DNA of 64,000 nucleotides from NCBI GenBank assembly GCA_014529385.2, contig CM043950.1, forward strand, positions 156,833,545 through 156,897,544, written 5' to 3'. A model generated the notes under the pieces. The model worked only from the letters and a program-made list of their open reading frames with translations. It searched no databases and was not told the origin of the DNA. Each line of letters opens with the position of its first letter. The first letter of the stretch is position 1. The stretch is from Adiantum capillus-veneris. Its lineage: Eukaryota > Streptophyta > Polypodiopsida > Polypodiales > Pteridaceae. Made by a program: the position numbers and the translations under genes. Shown one piece after another: positions 10,740 to 20,925 of the stretch.

Positions 10740-12110
10740 TAAAGAGTAACATATGGCCCTAAGGCACCTATGACCATAAGGCCATAGGGTGGTCTCACAT
10801 CGTACTATAGGGTGACCAATGTCCCATCTGGCCATAGGGTGCCAATGTATAATCTCAAGGGTCATAGGGTTCCCTATGTTCCTATTGAAGATCCTATGGC
10901 CCTATGGCCATAGGATCTCCAAAACATATATATGGCACTATGGCCATAGGATCACATGGTGCTCTATGTCCGACCTAGAGACCTTGTGGTCCAAGGGCCT
11001 TAGGGTAGCAATGTACAATCTCAAGGGCCATAGGGTTCCCTATGTTCCTTCTGGAGATAGGGTGGCACTAGGGCCATAAAATCTCCAAAAGCAACATAAA
11101 GAACCTAGGGCCATAGGATCAAAGGGTGACCTATTGGAGACCTTGTGGCCCAAGGGCCATAGTGTGGGAATGTACAATCTCAAGGGCCATAGGGTTCCCC
11201 ATGTTCCTTTTGGAGATCCTATGGTCCTTGAGCCATAGGATCTCCAAAATGAACATATGGCCCTACGGACATAGGATCACAGGTTTCCCTATGTTCCTTT
11301 TGGAGATCCTATGGTCTTCGGGCCATAGGATCTCCAAAAATGAACATATGGCCCTACGAACATAGGATCACAGGGTGCCCTATGTCCCATCAAGAGACAT
11401 TGTGGCCCAAGGGCCATAGGATGGCAATGTAAAATCTCAAGGGCCATATCGTTTCCTATGTTCCTTCTGAAGATCCTATGGCCCTAGCGCCATAGAATCT
11501 CCAAAAGTAACATAAGTAACCTATGGCCATAGGATCAAAAGGTGCCCTATGTTCCATCTGGAGACCTTGTGGCCCAAGGGCCATAGGGTGTATTTGTACA
11601 ATCTCAAGGGCCATAGGGTTCCATATGTTTTTTTTGGAGATCCTATGGCCCTATATCCATAGGATCACAGGGTGCCCTACGTCCCATCTAGAGACCTTGT
11701 GGCCCAAGGTCCATACGGTGACAATCTACAATCTGAAGGGCCATAGGATTCCCTATGTTCCCTAGGGTCACAAGGTGCCCTACGTTCCATCTGAAGACCC
11801 TATGGCCCAAGTGCCATAGCGTGGAAATGTACAATCGCAAGGGCCATATGATTCCCTATGTTCCTTTTGGAGATCCTATGGCCCTAGAGCCCTAGGTGCA
11901 TGGGGCTGCCATGGTGCCCGTTAATATGCACCATGGTGTACCCTATGTACGTAGGCCACCCTCGGGCCCTTGGATGCCCTCTGTCCCATCTAAAGACCTT
12001 GTGGTCCAAGGGCCATAGGGTGACAATCTACAATCTCAAGGGCCATAGGATTCCCTATGTTCCCTAGGGTCACAAGGTGCCCTACTTTCCATCTGAAACA
12101 ATGAGGGCAC
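10740..12110. repeat. Palindrome-rich array, block with 17-bp perfect hairpins
   Basis: Units contain TTTTGGAGATCCTATGG and its exact reverse complement. At 11208-11249 the arms are 17 bp with an 8-base loop, and the same structure repeats at about 11301-11341. Linkers such as CAATGTACAATCTCAAGGGCC and CCTTGTGGCCCAAGGGCC recur throughout. Confidence 0.85.
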
Positions 12111-12690
12111 TTTGTGGCCTTCGGGCCATAGGATCTCTATGTAGAGCATAGAGCAAAGAGAACTTCTTACAGGGAACGCTATGGCCTTCAGGCCACAAGG
12201 TGTCAATATAGAGATAACAGAGGTTCTTACTAGCATAGAGGGGACCCTATGACCTTCAGTCCACAAGGTCTCCTCAATATAGAGAAAATAGTGTTTTTTT
12301 ATTGGCATAGAGAGCACCCTATGGACCTGGGTCCATAGGTTGCCATAAAACTGTCATGAATGGTTTCTTTAAAATATACAGGGCACCTTGTGCCCGTAGG
12401 GTCATAAGATTTGTAGATCATAGAGAGGTTCTTACTAGAATACAGAGGACTCTATGGCCTGAAGGCCACGGGGTCCCAATATGGAGCATAGATCGGTTCT
12501 TACTAGCATAGAGAGACCAAATAGTGCTTTATACATGGGGCCTTAAGGTGTCAAAACAATGAGGGTTTTTTCAAAACAATGAGTGCACCTTGTGGCCTTG
12601 GGGCCATAGGATGTCAATTTAGAGCATAGAGCATAGAGCATAGAGAGCTTCTTACTACCATAGAGGGAACCCTATGGCCTTCAAGCCACA
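12111..12690. repeat. Palindrome-rich array, inverted copy of the left-block units
   Basis: AGATCGGTTCTTACTAGCATAG and GGCATAGAGAGCACCCTATGG are reverse complements of linkers in 1-745 and 6302-7086, so this block runs in the opposite direction. Confidence 0.8.
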
Positions 12691-13160
12691 CTGCCATGGG
12701 GTGGCAATGTATAAGCTCAATGGCCATACATTGCCTATGTTCCATTCGGAAATCCTATGGCCCTAGGGTAATGGGGTGGCAATGTATAAGCTCAAGGGCC
12801 ATACATTGCCTATGTTCCATTTGGAAATCCTATGGCCCTAGGGTCATGGGGTGGCAATGTATAAGATGAAGGTCCATAGCGTGCCACATATCCCATATAC
12901 AGATCCTATGGCCCTAGGGCCATGGGGCTGCATTGATATCTTGGCCACCCTTGAACCCGCACCCTTGAGCTTAGGGGCCTTAGGTTCTCTTATTGTATGT
13001 TGTGAGATCTTGTGGCCCTAGGGCCATAGGGTGGAAATGTATAAGCTCAAGGGCCATACATTGCCTATGTTCCATTTGGAAATCCTATGGCCCTAGGGTC
13101 ATGGGGTGGCAATGTATAAGCTCAAGGGCCATAGGGTGCCACATGTTCCATATAGAGATC
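12691..13160. repeat. Palindrome-rich array, 75-bp tandem subfamily
   Basis: GTGGCAATGTATAAGCTCAA starts at 12701, 12776 and 12851, giving an exact 75-bp period. Each unit includes one CCTATGGCCCTAGGGTCATGGG core. Confidence 0.88.
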
Positions 13161-13167
13161 CCATGGC

Positions 13168-13520
13168 CCTAGGGCCATGGGAGTGCATTGATATCTTGGC
13201 CACCTTTGACATCTTGGCCATAGGTTGTCTTTTTGTATATTTTGAAGTCTTGTGGCCCTAGGGTCATAGGGTGTCAATTCTCACACCCTTGGGCTTAGGG
13301 CCATAGGTTGTCGTTTTGTATGTTTTGAAGTCTTGTGGCCCTAGGGCCATAGGGTGTCAATGCTCACACCCTTGGGCTTAGGGCCATAGGTTGTCTTTTT
13401 GTATGTTTTGAAGTCTTGTGGCCCTAGGGCCATAGGGTGTCAATGCTCACACCCTTGGTCTTAGGGCCATAGGTTGTCTTTTTGTATGTTTTAAATTCTT
13501 GTGGCCCTAGGGCCATAGGG
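13168..13520. repeat. Palindrome-rich array, 83-bp tandem subfamily
   Basis: TGTGGCCCTAGGG begins at 13251, 13334, 13417 and 13500, an exact 83-bp period. Units read TGTGGCCCTAGGGCCATAGG, GTGTCAATGCTCACACCC, TTGGGCTTAGGGCCATAGG, then TTGTCTTTTTGTATGTTTTGAAG. Confidence 0.9.
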
Positions 13521-13930
13521 TGTCAATGTATAAGCTCAAGGGCCATACGTTGCCCTATGTTCCATTTGGAAATCCTATAGCCCTAGGGTCATGGGTTTGC
13601 AATGTATAAGCTCAAGGGCCATACATTGTCGTATGTTTCATATGCCGATCCTATGGCCCTAGGGTCATGGGGTTGCAATGTATAAGCTCAAGGGCTATAC
13701 GTTGCCCTATGTTCCATTTGAAAATCCTATAGCCCTAGGGTCATGGGGTTGCAATGTATAAGCTCAAGGGCCATACATTGTCGTATGTTTCATATGCCGA
13801 TCCTATGGCCCTAGAGTCATGGGGTTGCAATGTATAAGCTCAAGGGCCATACATTGCCGTATGTTTCATTTTGAGATCTTATGGCCCTAGGGTCATGGGG
13901 TGCCATAGGATGTATATATACTTGACATGA
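13521..13930. repeat. Palindrome-rich array, second stretch of 75-bp-like units
   Basis: GGTTGCAATGTATAAGCTCAAGG units alternate with CATATGCCGATCCTATGGCCC; related to 12691-13160. Confidence 0.8.
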
Positions 13931-14250
13931 AACTCCCTATGGCCCTAAGGCCATAGGATGTATATATACTTGACATGAAACTCCGTGAGGTGATCTTGAG
14001 GACAACCCTATGGCCTTCAGGCCTTCTGGAGATAATATAGAGCAAATATGCTTTATACCGGCATAGAGAGCTATGGCCCTGGGGCCATAGCAAAAAAATG
14101 AGGGTTTTTTGGAAACAATGAGGGCGCCTTGTGGTCTAGGGGCCATAGAAAGTCAATATAGATCACAGAGCATAGACGATAGAGCATAGAGCACAAAGAG
14201 ATTCTTAGTATCATAGAGGGAACCCTATGACCTTCAGGCCACAGGGTGCT
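13931..14250. repeat. Palindrome-rich array, right end
   Basis: Begins with a short direct repeat of CATAGGATGTATATATACTTGACATGAAACTCC (two copies) and then inverted left-block units such as CGGCATAGAGAGCTATGGCCC. The array stops near 14250, next to the DUF7869 pseudogene. Confidence 0.75.
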
Positions 14251-14357
14251 TCTCATGAAACACCCACATACATGCTTGTTATTCTTTATGCTACGTAAAT
14301 CAATATACTCTGCAAGCGGTTTGTTTAACAATTATTCTTGCAAATCTTCTTGCAGGT

Positions 14358-17300
14358 ATGGCTAATTTCAATCATGGTGATAGAGTGTGCATGTTTGTAG
14401 CGACACAAAAGGTTGACATTGGGACTATATTTGAAATAAATCCAAGTGCATATTGTTCTGGCATGCTTATTGGGGAAGTCAATGTATCGGTGTCGGTTGA
14501 TTTTTGTTTTGAAAAGAAAGCACTCATCTCTTTTCCAACAATGGATGCATTGACAGTGGGAGATGCTTTTCATAGTATTGTGAAATGGAGTAGTGGGTTG
14601 TTGCAACATATAAATGAGATGCAGTACAAAGGGGCTTCTATGCATGAGGCTGACAAAGCAGAAGGAGCATTGGATGCACAATGTAATGGAATGAGCTACC
14701 GAGAGGTTTGGAAGGATAAGAGGGTTCAACTTTGGGATGAAAGCAAAACACATGTAGTAGTTGAAGGGGTTGTCATGTATGTGTGTCCGTTTGACTTTGT
14801 AAACTTTGCTGAGCTAGGTGAAGATAACATTGGTATTGGTATCAAAACATCCTATGCAGATGAGGCTACTATTTCTGCAGAAGCTAGTGTATGCAGCATT
14901 AATCTAGTTTGTTGGCCTATCAAGAGAGTGACAACTATGGATGGAAAAGAATTGTTATGCTATGAGGATCTACATGCTATGCATGCGTTACAAGACACAT
15001 GCGTTGAATCAGCTTATTTGGTAGATCCTATTTCAAAAAAGCGGAAATATTGCTTTGTAAATAGGAAGCCAAAAATGTCAGTGAAAGCTTCTAAGAGATC
15101 CAATCAAGCATCTCTAGCATCTGTCCAGCTTGTTTCAACCATAGATTGTTGTTCCAAAAGGTGTTTTCAATATGCCGATCGAGATAAGGTCATGGCTATG
15201 CGCAATGAATTTTGGGGACAGAGTTTGCGAAATAGAACTAACTATGTGTATGATACAATGTTGACTACATGGCATGAGAACAAAACAACTACAAAGACAT
15301 GCTATGTGTTTTCTTTTAATGGAAGTGAGGTTTGCAGTAGAGCTTGGTACGAAATTCATGGCATTCCAAAAACTTCATTTTATCGTTACTGTGAGCATTT
15401 TGAGAATGGGGTTAGACGCTCATTGCATGGTAATGATGGTGTCATGAGAAAAGGAAGAGACCATACAGAAATGGGAAGGGCATTGATGCACTCTTTTGTT
15501 GATGAAAACTTGGAGAGATTGCCACATAAGAGTAGAACCATGGAAGATGGTACTAGGGAAACTTTACTTGCAATACCAAACACGTACAAGCAAGTAGACA
15601 TTTTACATGATGTCAATAAAACACTTGACAGTATGAGTCTCAAGCCAATTTCTAGCACGACATTCAATAGGATTTGGAATACAGAGTTTGCTAATGTGAC
15701 ATTGTCAAAAACAAGTGAGTTCTCCAAATGTGTTGTATGTAGTCGGATAAAGTCTCAACTAGAGTCAACAAAGGATGACGAGATGATTGCACGTTTGAAG
15801 GATGAACTTTGAATTCACATGTTGCAACAACAAAGTTGTAGGAATGTGTACTACACCTGGCGTAAGTTCTCCTAGTTGCAAAAGGATAAGTATTTATGCA
15901 TTATACATGATAAAATGGATTAAAAAAAGACAGCAATACCTAGGTTGCGTGTGAACTCAAAAGATTATGCGAATGCATATAAATTGCAAGTATCATTAAC
16001 AGGTATGATAACACATGGACATGGTCATGGAATGCATGGTCACTTCTCACTTAATGGTCTATGGCCTTCAGATCCCAATGCTACAATTGGTTCCCGTGCA
16101 TTATGCTTATAGAATCTGCAAAGAACAAAAAACCATGGACTAGGAGATTTATGCCATGACGGTATGCCACGCAGCAATGTAACGTTATTCAATGCATTGA
16201 ACTCAAGGAGAGATCTAGACCACCAAAACAAAATGACGCAAGAGCGTGAGAGGAATGCATCAACAATGACACCACCGTTGGCCATCCAAGGATGTAATGA
16301 AGAGATTGTACACATACAATCACCTTCCTCTCAATGTGTTGTGGATACCATATCCACTCCTGTATTTCAAAAATTGCCTGAGAATCTTTTGCTACAGGTA
16401 GATAATTGTGCAGGAGAGAATAAAAATCGATATTTGTTTGCATACTTATCCTTGTTAGTAGCAAAAGGAGTTTTCAAAACCGTGTAGTTGGGATTCTTAA
16501 TGGTGGGTCATACACATGAGGACATAGATGCAATGTTTAGTAGGTTCTCAGAAAGATTGCGAACAGGAATGACATTCACTTTTCCACATCTGATGGAACA
16601 TTTTCAAAAATGTGAAAGCTCAGCTCCAGCATCATTTTTTATGACACAAGTTCCCGACTTTAAATCCTTTGTGCAAGGGTACATGTGTGACGGACAAGAT
16701 GCTCTAGTTGGACACTCTAAGCCACTTCAATTTCGTTTCTATATGCAAGGTGAAGTCCCAGTAATGCAGTACAAAATTCATCCCAAATCACCCGATTGGA
16801 TGCCAAAGGAGTCGGGAATTGAGTTGTGGAAAAAAGATGACCAGGGAAAACCAAAATTACCAACAGGCTGTCCAGACGTGGAAAAGATGTTCTCAATTAA
16901 AGGGAAAGGACCATGACTCCACAAAATACATGGAGCCTGTTATCACTTATTGGCAAAACATAATCAATGAGCTTGAACATCCAACCAATAAACACATTGG
17001 TGAATATATAGCATTTTGGCCAAAGACTATAGGGAGTCATTGAATGCAAGAGATAGAGGAAGACAGAGATGAGTTTCAAGGATATGAAGAATTGAATAAT
17101 CACTATGTTGGTCCTCAAAGTGCAAGGCCACAAGAGGCCTTTAGGCCTCAAATTGATGTAATAAAAGGGGATCTTGTTCTTGTGAGACCCGCAGATCCTT
17201 AATATCCGATATGGCTAGGAGTGGCAGAGTCAAACGTTGATGTAGACAAATCATCTCCTAACTACAAGAAAGTTCTGATTCAGTATTGGGCACCAAAACA

Positions 17301-17511
17301 TCAAAAACAAAATCCCACAATCCAAGAACAGTATAAGGATTGCTGGAAAAAGAGTTGGTGTGGCAATATTGCTAACCCAAAGCGCTGGGAGTGTGTTGAT
17401 ACAATTGTATGATCATGGAGTCCAAGGGGTGGAAGAATTGCGAAAACAATCAAGATCCCATCAAATGTCATGGAGAAGGCACAGGCTAGCTTAATAGGAG
17501 AAATTGAATAG
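14358..17511 (+). pseudogene. DUF7869-type protein gene, decayed
   Basis: The first 484 codons (14358-15812) are open, starting MANFNHGDRVCMF. The same frame continues through TGA 15810, TAG 15873, TAA 15921, TAG 16110 and TAG 16485. A frameshift lies near 16.9 kb, then stops at 17041, 17200 and 17410, and a natural-looking end TAG at 17509-17511. Recognisable parts: CCSKRCFQYADRD with FWGQSLRNRTNYVYD (about residues 263-298), the core LQVDNCAGENKNRYLFAYL followed by LGFLMVGHTHEDIDAMFSRF (16396-16560), and a tryptophan-rich C-terminus with LVLVRPADP..YPIWLGVA and WKKSWCGN. The DNxxxENKNR plus GHTHxDID signature is what I know from DUF7869 proteins of plants, algae and animals, whose function is unproven. 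An RNase-H-fold transposase role is my inference. A splice-like TTCTTGCAG precedes the ATG. Confidence 0.8.
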
Positions 17512-17562
17512 CATTTCATATCTTGCTCATTGTTTTATTTCCCCAGCTTATGTATGATTTTA

Positions 17563-17826
17563 TGAAGTATTTTTAAACACCCACATAAAAATAAAAATTC
17601 TAAAAGGTGTTTCTCAACACCACCATTTTCTTGGGAATCTATCTCTTTTATGAAGTGTTTTGAAACACCCACATAAAAATAAAAATTTTAAAAGGTGTTT
17701 CTCAACACCACCATTTTCTTGAGAATCTATCTCTTTTATGAAGTGTTTTGAAAAACCCACATAAAAATAAAAAGTTTAAAAGGTGTTTCTCAACACCACC
17801 ATTTTCTTGAGAATCTATCTCTTTGT
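17563..17826. repeat. 88-bp tandem repeat, three copies
   Basis: TGAAGT begins at 17563, 17651 and 17739. Units contain AAACACCCACATAAAAATAAAA, AAAAGGTGTTTCTCAACACC and CACCATTTTCTTGAGAATC. GAAACACCCACATA also occurs at 14257-14270 just before the DUF7869 pseudogene, so the unit may mark the end of that element. Confidence 0.92.
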
Positions 17827-17937
17827 CACATTCCCAAATTAAATGAAATTTTCCCAAATTTAATGGGAAATAGGAATCCATCGGTGTTGAAATTAGTCCC
17901 AAAGTTGTGGGGTTTTCCCATTTCATCGAAAATGGTG
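17827..17937. other. Spacer with short inverted words
   Basis: AAATTTAATGGGAAAT and ATTTTCCCAAATTT words. No gene. Confidence 0.4.
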
Positions 17938-18019
17938 TTCTCATACCATTTACATTACTATATTTGCTATCATTTTCAAGAAAACATAGATTTTCAACCT
18001 TTTTAAATTCTAAATACTG

Positions 18020-18520
18020 AAAAAAAATCAAGTGTGAACTTTCACTCTATACATGAATCATGATTTATAAAAGTCATTTAATCTATCACAATGACTTCCA
18101 AGTGTGAGTGTAAAACTACACATGCCAGGAAATCGTAATTCAATACTTATCTAAATCTCTTCTAGGCGTGAGAATACCTCTACACAAAGCAAGAGATTAT
18201 TATTTACTCTACCTAAATTGCCTCCAATGTGAGTATTACTCTACACATAAAACAATCATTAGATAAATTTAACCTACTTTTTTTCCAACTATGAACATAG
18301 TTCAACACAAAGCAAGTAGCTACTAACTTTAACTATCTAACTTAAGTTAGTTCTAGGTGTGAACATAGTTCAACACAAAGCGAGTAAGTGTTAACTTTAC
18401 GTTCCAAAATCACTTCCAAGTGTGAGTTTTGCTACACAAGGTAAGCAATCACTAACCACTCTACTTAATTTATCTCCCAGTCTGAGACATACTTCACACA
18501 AAATAGGTAGATTTGAAACT
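18020..18520. repeat. Subterminal repeat block of the hAT family, copy C
   Basis: Eight or so diverged units of about 60 bp with the words CCAAGTGTGAG and CTACACAAAGCAAG. Homologous blocks lie at 20926-21240 (inverted) and 27060-27500. Arrays of short subterminal motifs are typical transposase-binding regions of hAT and CACTA elements (family knowledge). Confidence 0.75.
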
Positions 18521-19200
18521 CAAAACTCCATAACCTAAAAAAGGTTACATTTAAGAAATTTAACTTTTGACCCTAAGCTCTTCCTTTTTTAAGGTCACCT
18601 AAAGATGAGACAAGGGGGAAGGAAGAGAGCTCAAATAGAGTGAGGAAAATAGTCCATTTTCCCATATACCAATGACTATATTTTGATCAAAATTCTAAGA
18701 AATTGTACGACACGATGTGTTTGCTGATGTGGCAACATATAATTTAGTCAAATTGAGATAGATATCATATAATATGCCCGTTTTAAGCGTATTATGCTCA
18801 TGTTTAGGAAAAGTGCAGATTTCTCACCCTCTATCACCAAGCAAAGCCGGTATTTTGATCTTCTCCACTTCTTGAGATCATGTACATGACTTATTTTGTA
18901 GCCTTGCAAATCCTCAAGAGTTATAGGCATTGCATCTTGTATAGCCAAAACCATTACATTGTAAATTACCTTGTAAAATAGTGGTACATGTAGGATGTAT
19001 ACTCAAGAAGATTTGGTTGAAGAACGTGTAGTTTTTGTACATCATCTTCATGATTGTCAAAACTTGATTTTGAATTGCTTGTAACACTTGCACTATCTTC
19101 ACTTGTAGTCAACCGATCCATTGAAGACTACTCACAAATGTTCAAGAAATGGAGCGAAAGTAAATAGCAGCATTAATATGTGGAGATAGCAAGTAGAGAA

Positions 19201-19227
19201 GGGGGGGGGAGGGGGGGGGGGGGGGGA
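19201..19227. repeat. Poly-G tract
   Basis: G9, A, then an uninterrupted run of G to 19226. The homologous site at about 27720 has only GGAGGGGGCGGAGGG, so the run expanded in this copy. Confidence 0.9.
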
Positions 19228-19934
19228 TTCTTCATAAATCTCTCTAGTTTAGTTTTCACTCAAAGGTAAACTAGGTTTTCTTGGATTTCAGTTAGGTATT
19301 TGTCGCGTTTTACGACATTATTCCATAGGCCTTGAATATAGAGAATAAGAATTTCCTAGCAGTAGGATCGATTGAGTATTTTATAGCTTCTATATTCTCC
19401 ATGTTTAACACATCAGTCCATTGCCCTTAAATATAGAGCATATAAAATTACCAGCAATAGGATTTATTGAGTATTTTATAACTCCTATTTTCTCCCATAT
19501 TTGATGCTTAGAGACAAACTTTTCATCTTTCCCTTTTTCCCAAGCAGTAAATTAGAGTAGCATAGATTACAAAAGTACCCTAAATTACCTTTTGGGCAAC
19601 CGACAAAATCAACACTCCTTCCCAAGATACAACCCCCAATGGATTCCATCCTTTGATCCCACTCCCTAGTACCCATGTCACTTAGTCATGAGGGGTGGTG
19701 CAGACTTCAGAGAAAGGAGGGGCACACCGCAACACTTATCATGTAGAAGACACTTTGATGTAGACAGTAAAAACCTCTCTCTCTCTCAAACATGCGGAGG
19801 CACGCACTTGGAACAGTTATGTTAGTTGATTGTTGAGATATAGATTTATATCGCAGTTTATGTGAAGTTTTGTCAATTGTGAAGACGAGTATCTTATCCA
19901 CACATTCCTACAAGGCACACTCTACATTTAGTTC

Positions 19935-20644
19935 ACATTCTCTAACTACCATAGAGATTTTGTTGGATGGGCCACTGAAACTTGTTTCATATTTGCAAAA
20001 ACTCCTTCACCTAATTGGGGTGCTTACAGGTCAAAGATAGAATGGACATCCTCTTTTGTCCTAGGATGTTTAAAAGATCCTTCTACCCGATCCTTTCTCT
20101 TCAATTATGAATGTAGCTATGAAAAAAGCTGCATTCGCTCTTTGATTCCACGTTTGGCTTTGGTTTCTGGATGAACCATACTATCAAAGCTACTAGTGAC
20201 TTGGCCCAATAATTTCTTTATCGTGTTGTGCATAACTCCATTAGTGCACAGAGCTAGGTCAAATGAAACAAGGAATGCACTGCACAGCTTCATCCAACAC
20301 TGCTCCACAAGTTCAATCACAAAATCATCAAACTTTGCCTAAAGTGGATCAAATGCCCAACACAAATGATCGTCTAAAGCTCCGTAGAGAGATAAAATAA
20401 GAGCATCACGAATGATTTTGCGATGCGGATGCGATAACTTTGTCTCTACCATGACTGAAGCCCAAAAATGCACGAAGCAAATAAAATTAAGTAGATCTAA
20501 AATTGATATAACTTTGAATTATATGATTGCAAATAGAAAAATATAAAAACATTTGATGAATTAAAATTCTTATTTATATTTCTAGAATTACAATAGTCCT
20601 TTTTGCAAAGCAATTCAATGACAAGAACTATATGATATGATACA
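19935..20644. other. Unassigned spacer
   Basis: Small minus-strand ORF at 20117-20320 without family features; otherwise nothing recognisable. Confidence 0.45.
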
Positions 20645-20651
20645 TTTTTTT

Positions 20652-20915
20652 GCAGTGCAACACAATGGTCAACAACAACTAGCAACGAAATATCTAAAAA
20701 ATACATAACCCCTCTCTCGAGTGCAATGCAATGGTCATCAAGAGCCAGAGATGAAGATTGTATTAAAAAAAATCTCCCTACAATGCAGTGTGATAGTAAG
20801 CAGCAGCCAAGAACAAAGTATCTAGAATACCTAACTCCTCCCTACAGTGCGACACGATGGTCAAAATAAGCTAGAGACGAGAAATCTATTAAACCCAATC
20901 AACCTGCAGTGCCTG
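20652..20915. repeat. Tandem repeat, period 61-67 bp
   Basis: GCAGTGCAACACAATGGTCA-like starts at 20652, 20719, 20783, 20844 and 20905. Units contain AGCAGCCAAGAACAAAGTATC and TCTCTCGAGTGC-type junctions. It sits directly outside the subterminal block of hAT copy A. Confidence 0.75.
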
Positions 20916-20925
20916 GAACTAACTT

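Larger units (their letters stand above)
17938..19934 (-). mobile_element. hAT-family end fragment (copy C), no transposase
   Basis: From CTCATACCATTTACATTACTATA to TCTACATTTAGTTC it matches 26987-28414 in the same direction. It differs by about 440 extra bases (about 18718-19165) and a poly-G expansion. It carries the subterminal repeat block and the region beyond it but lacks the adjoining transposase. The ORFs on the minus strand at 18748-18954 and 19485-19901 show no known family. Confidence 0.75.

Noticed and set aside
14325-14753. 142-codon ORF on minus strand
   Set aside because: Antisense shadow of the DUF7869 pseudogene.
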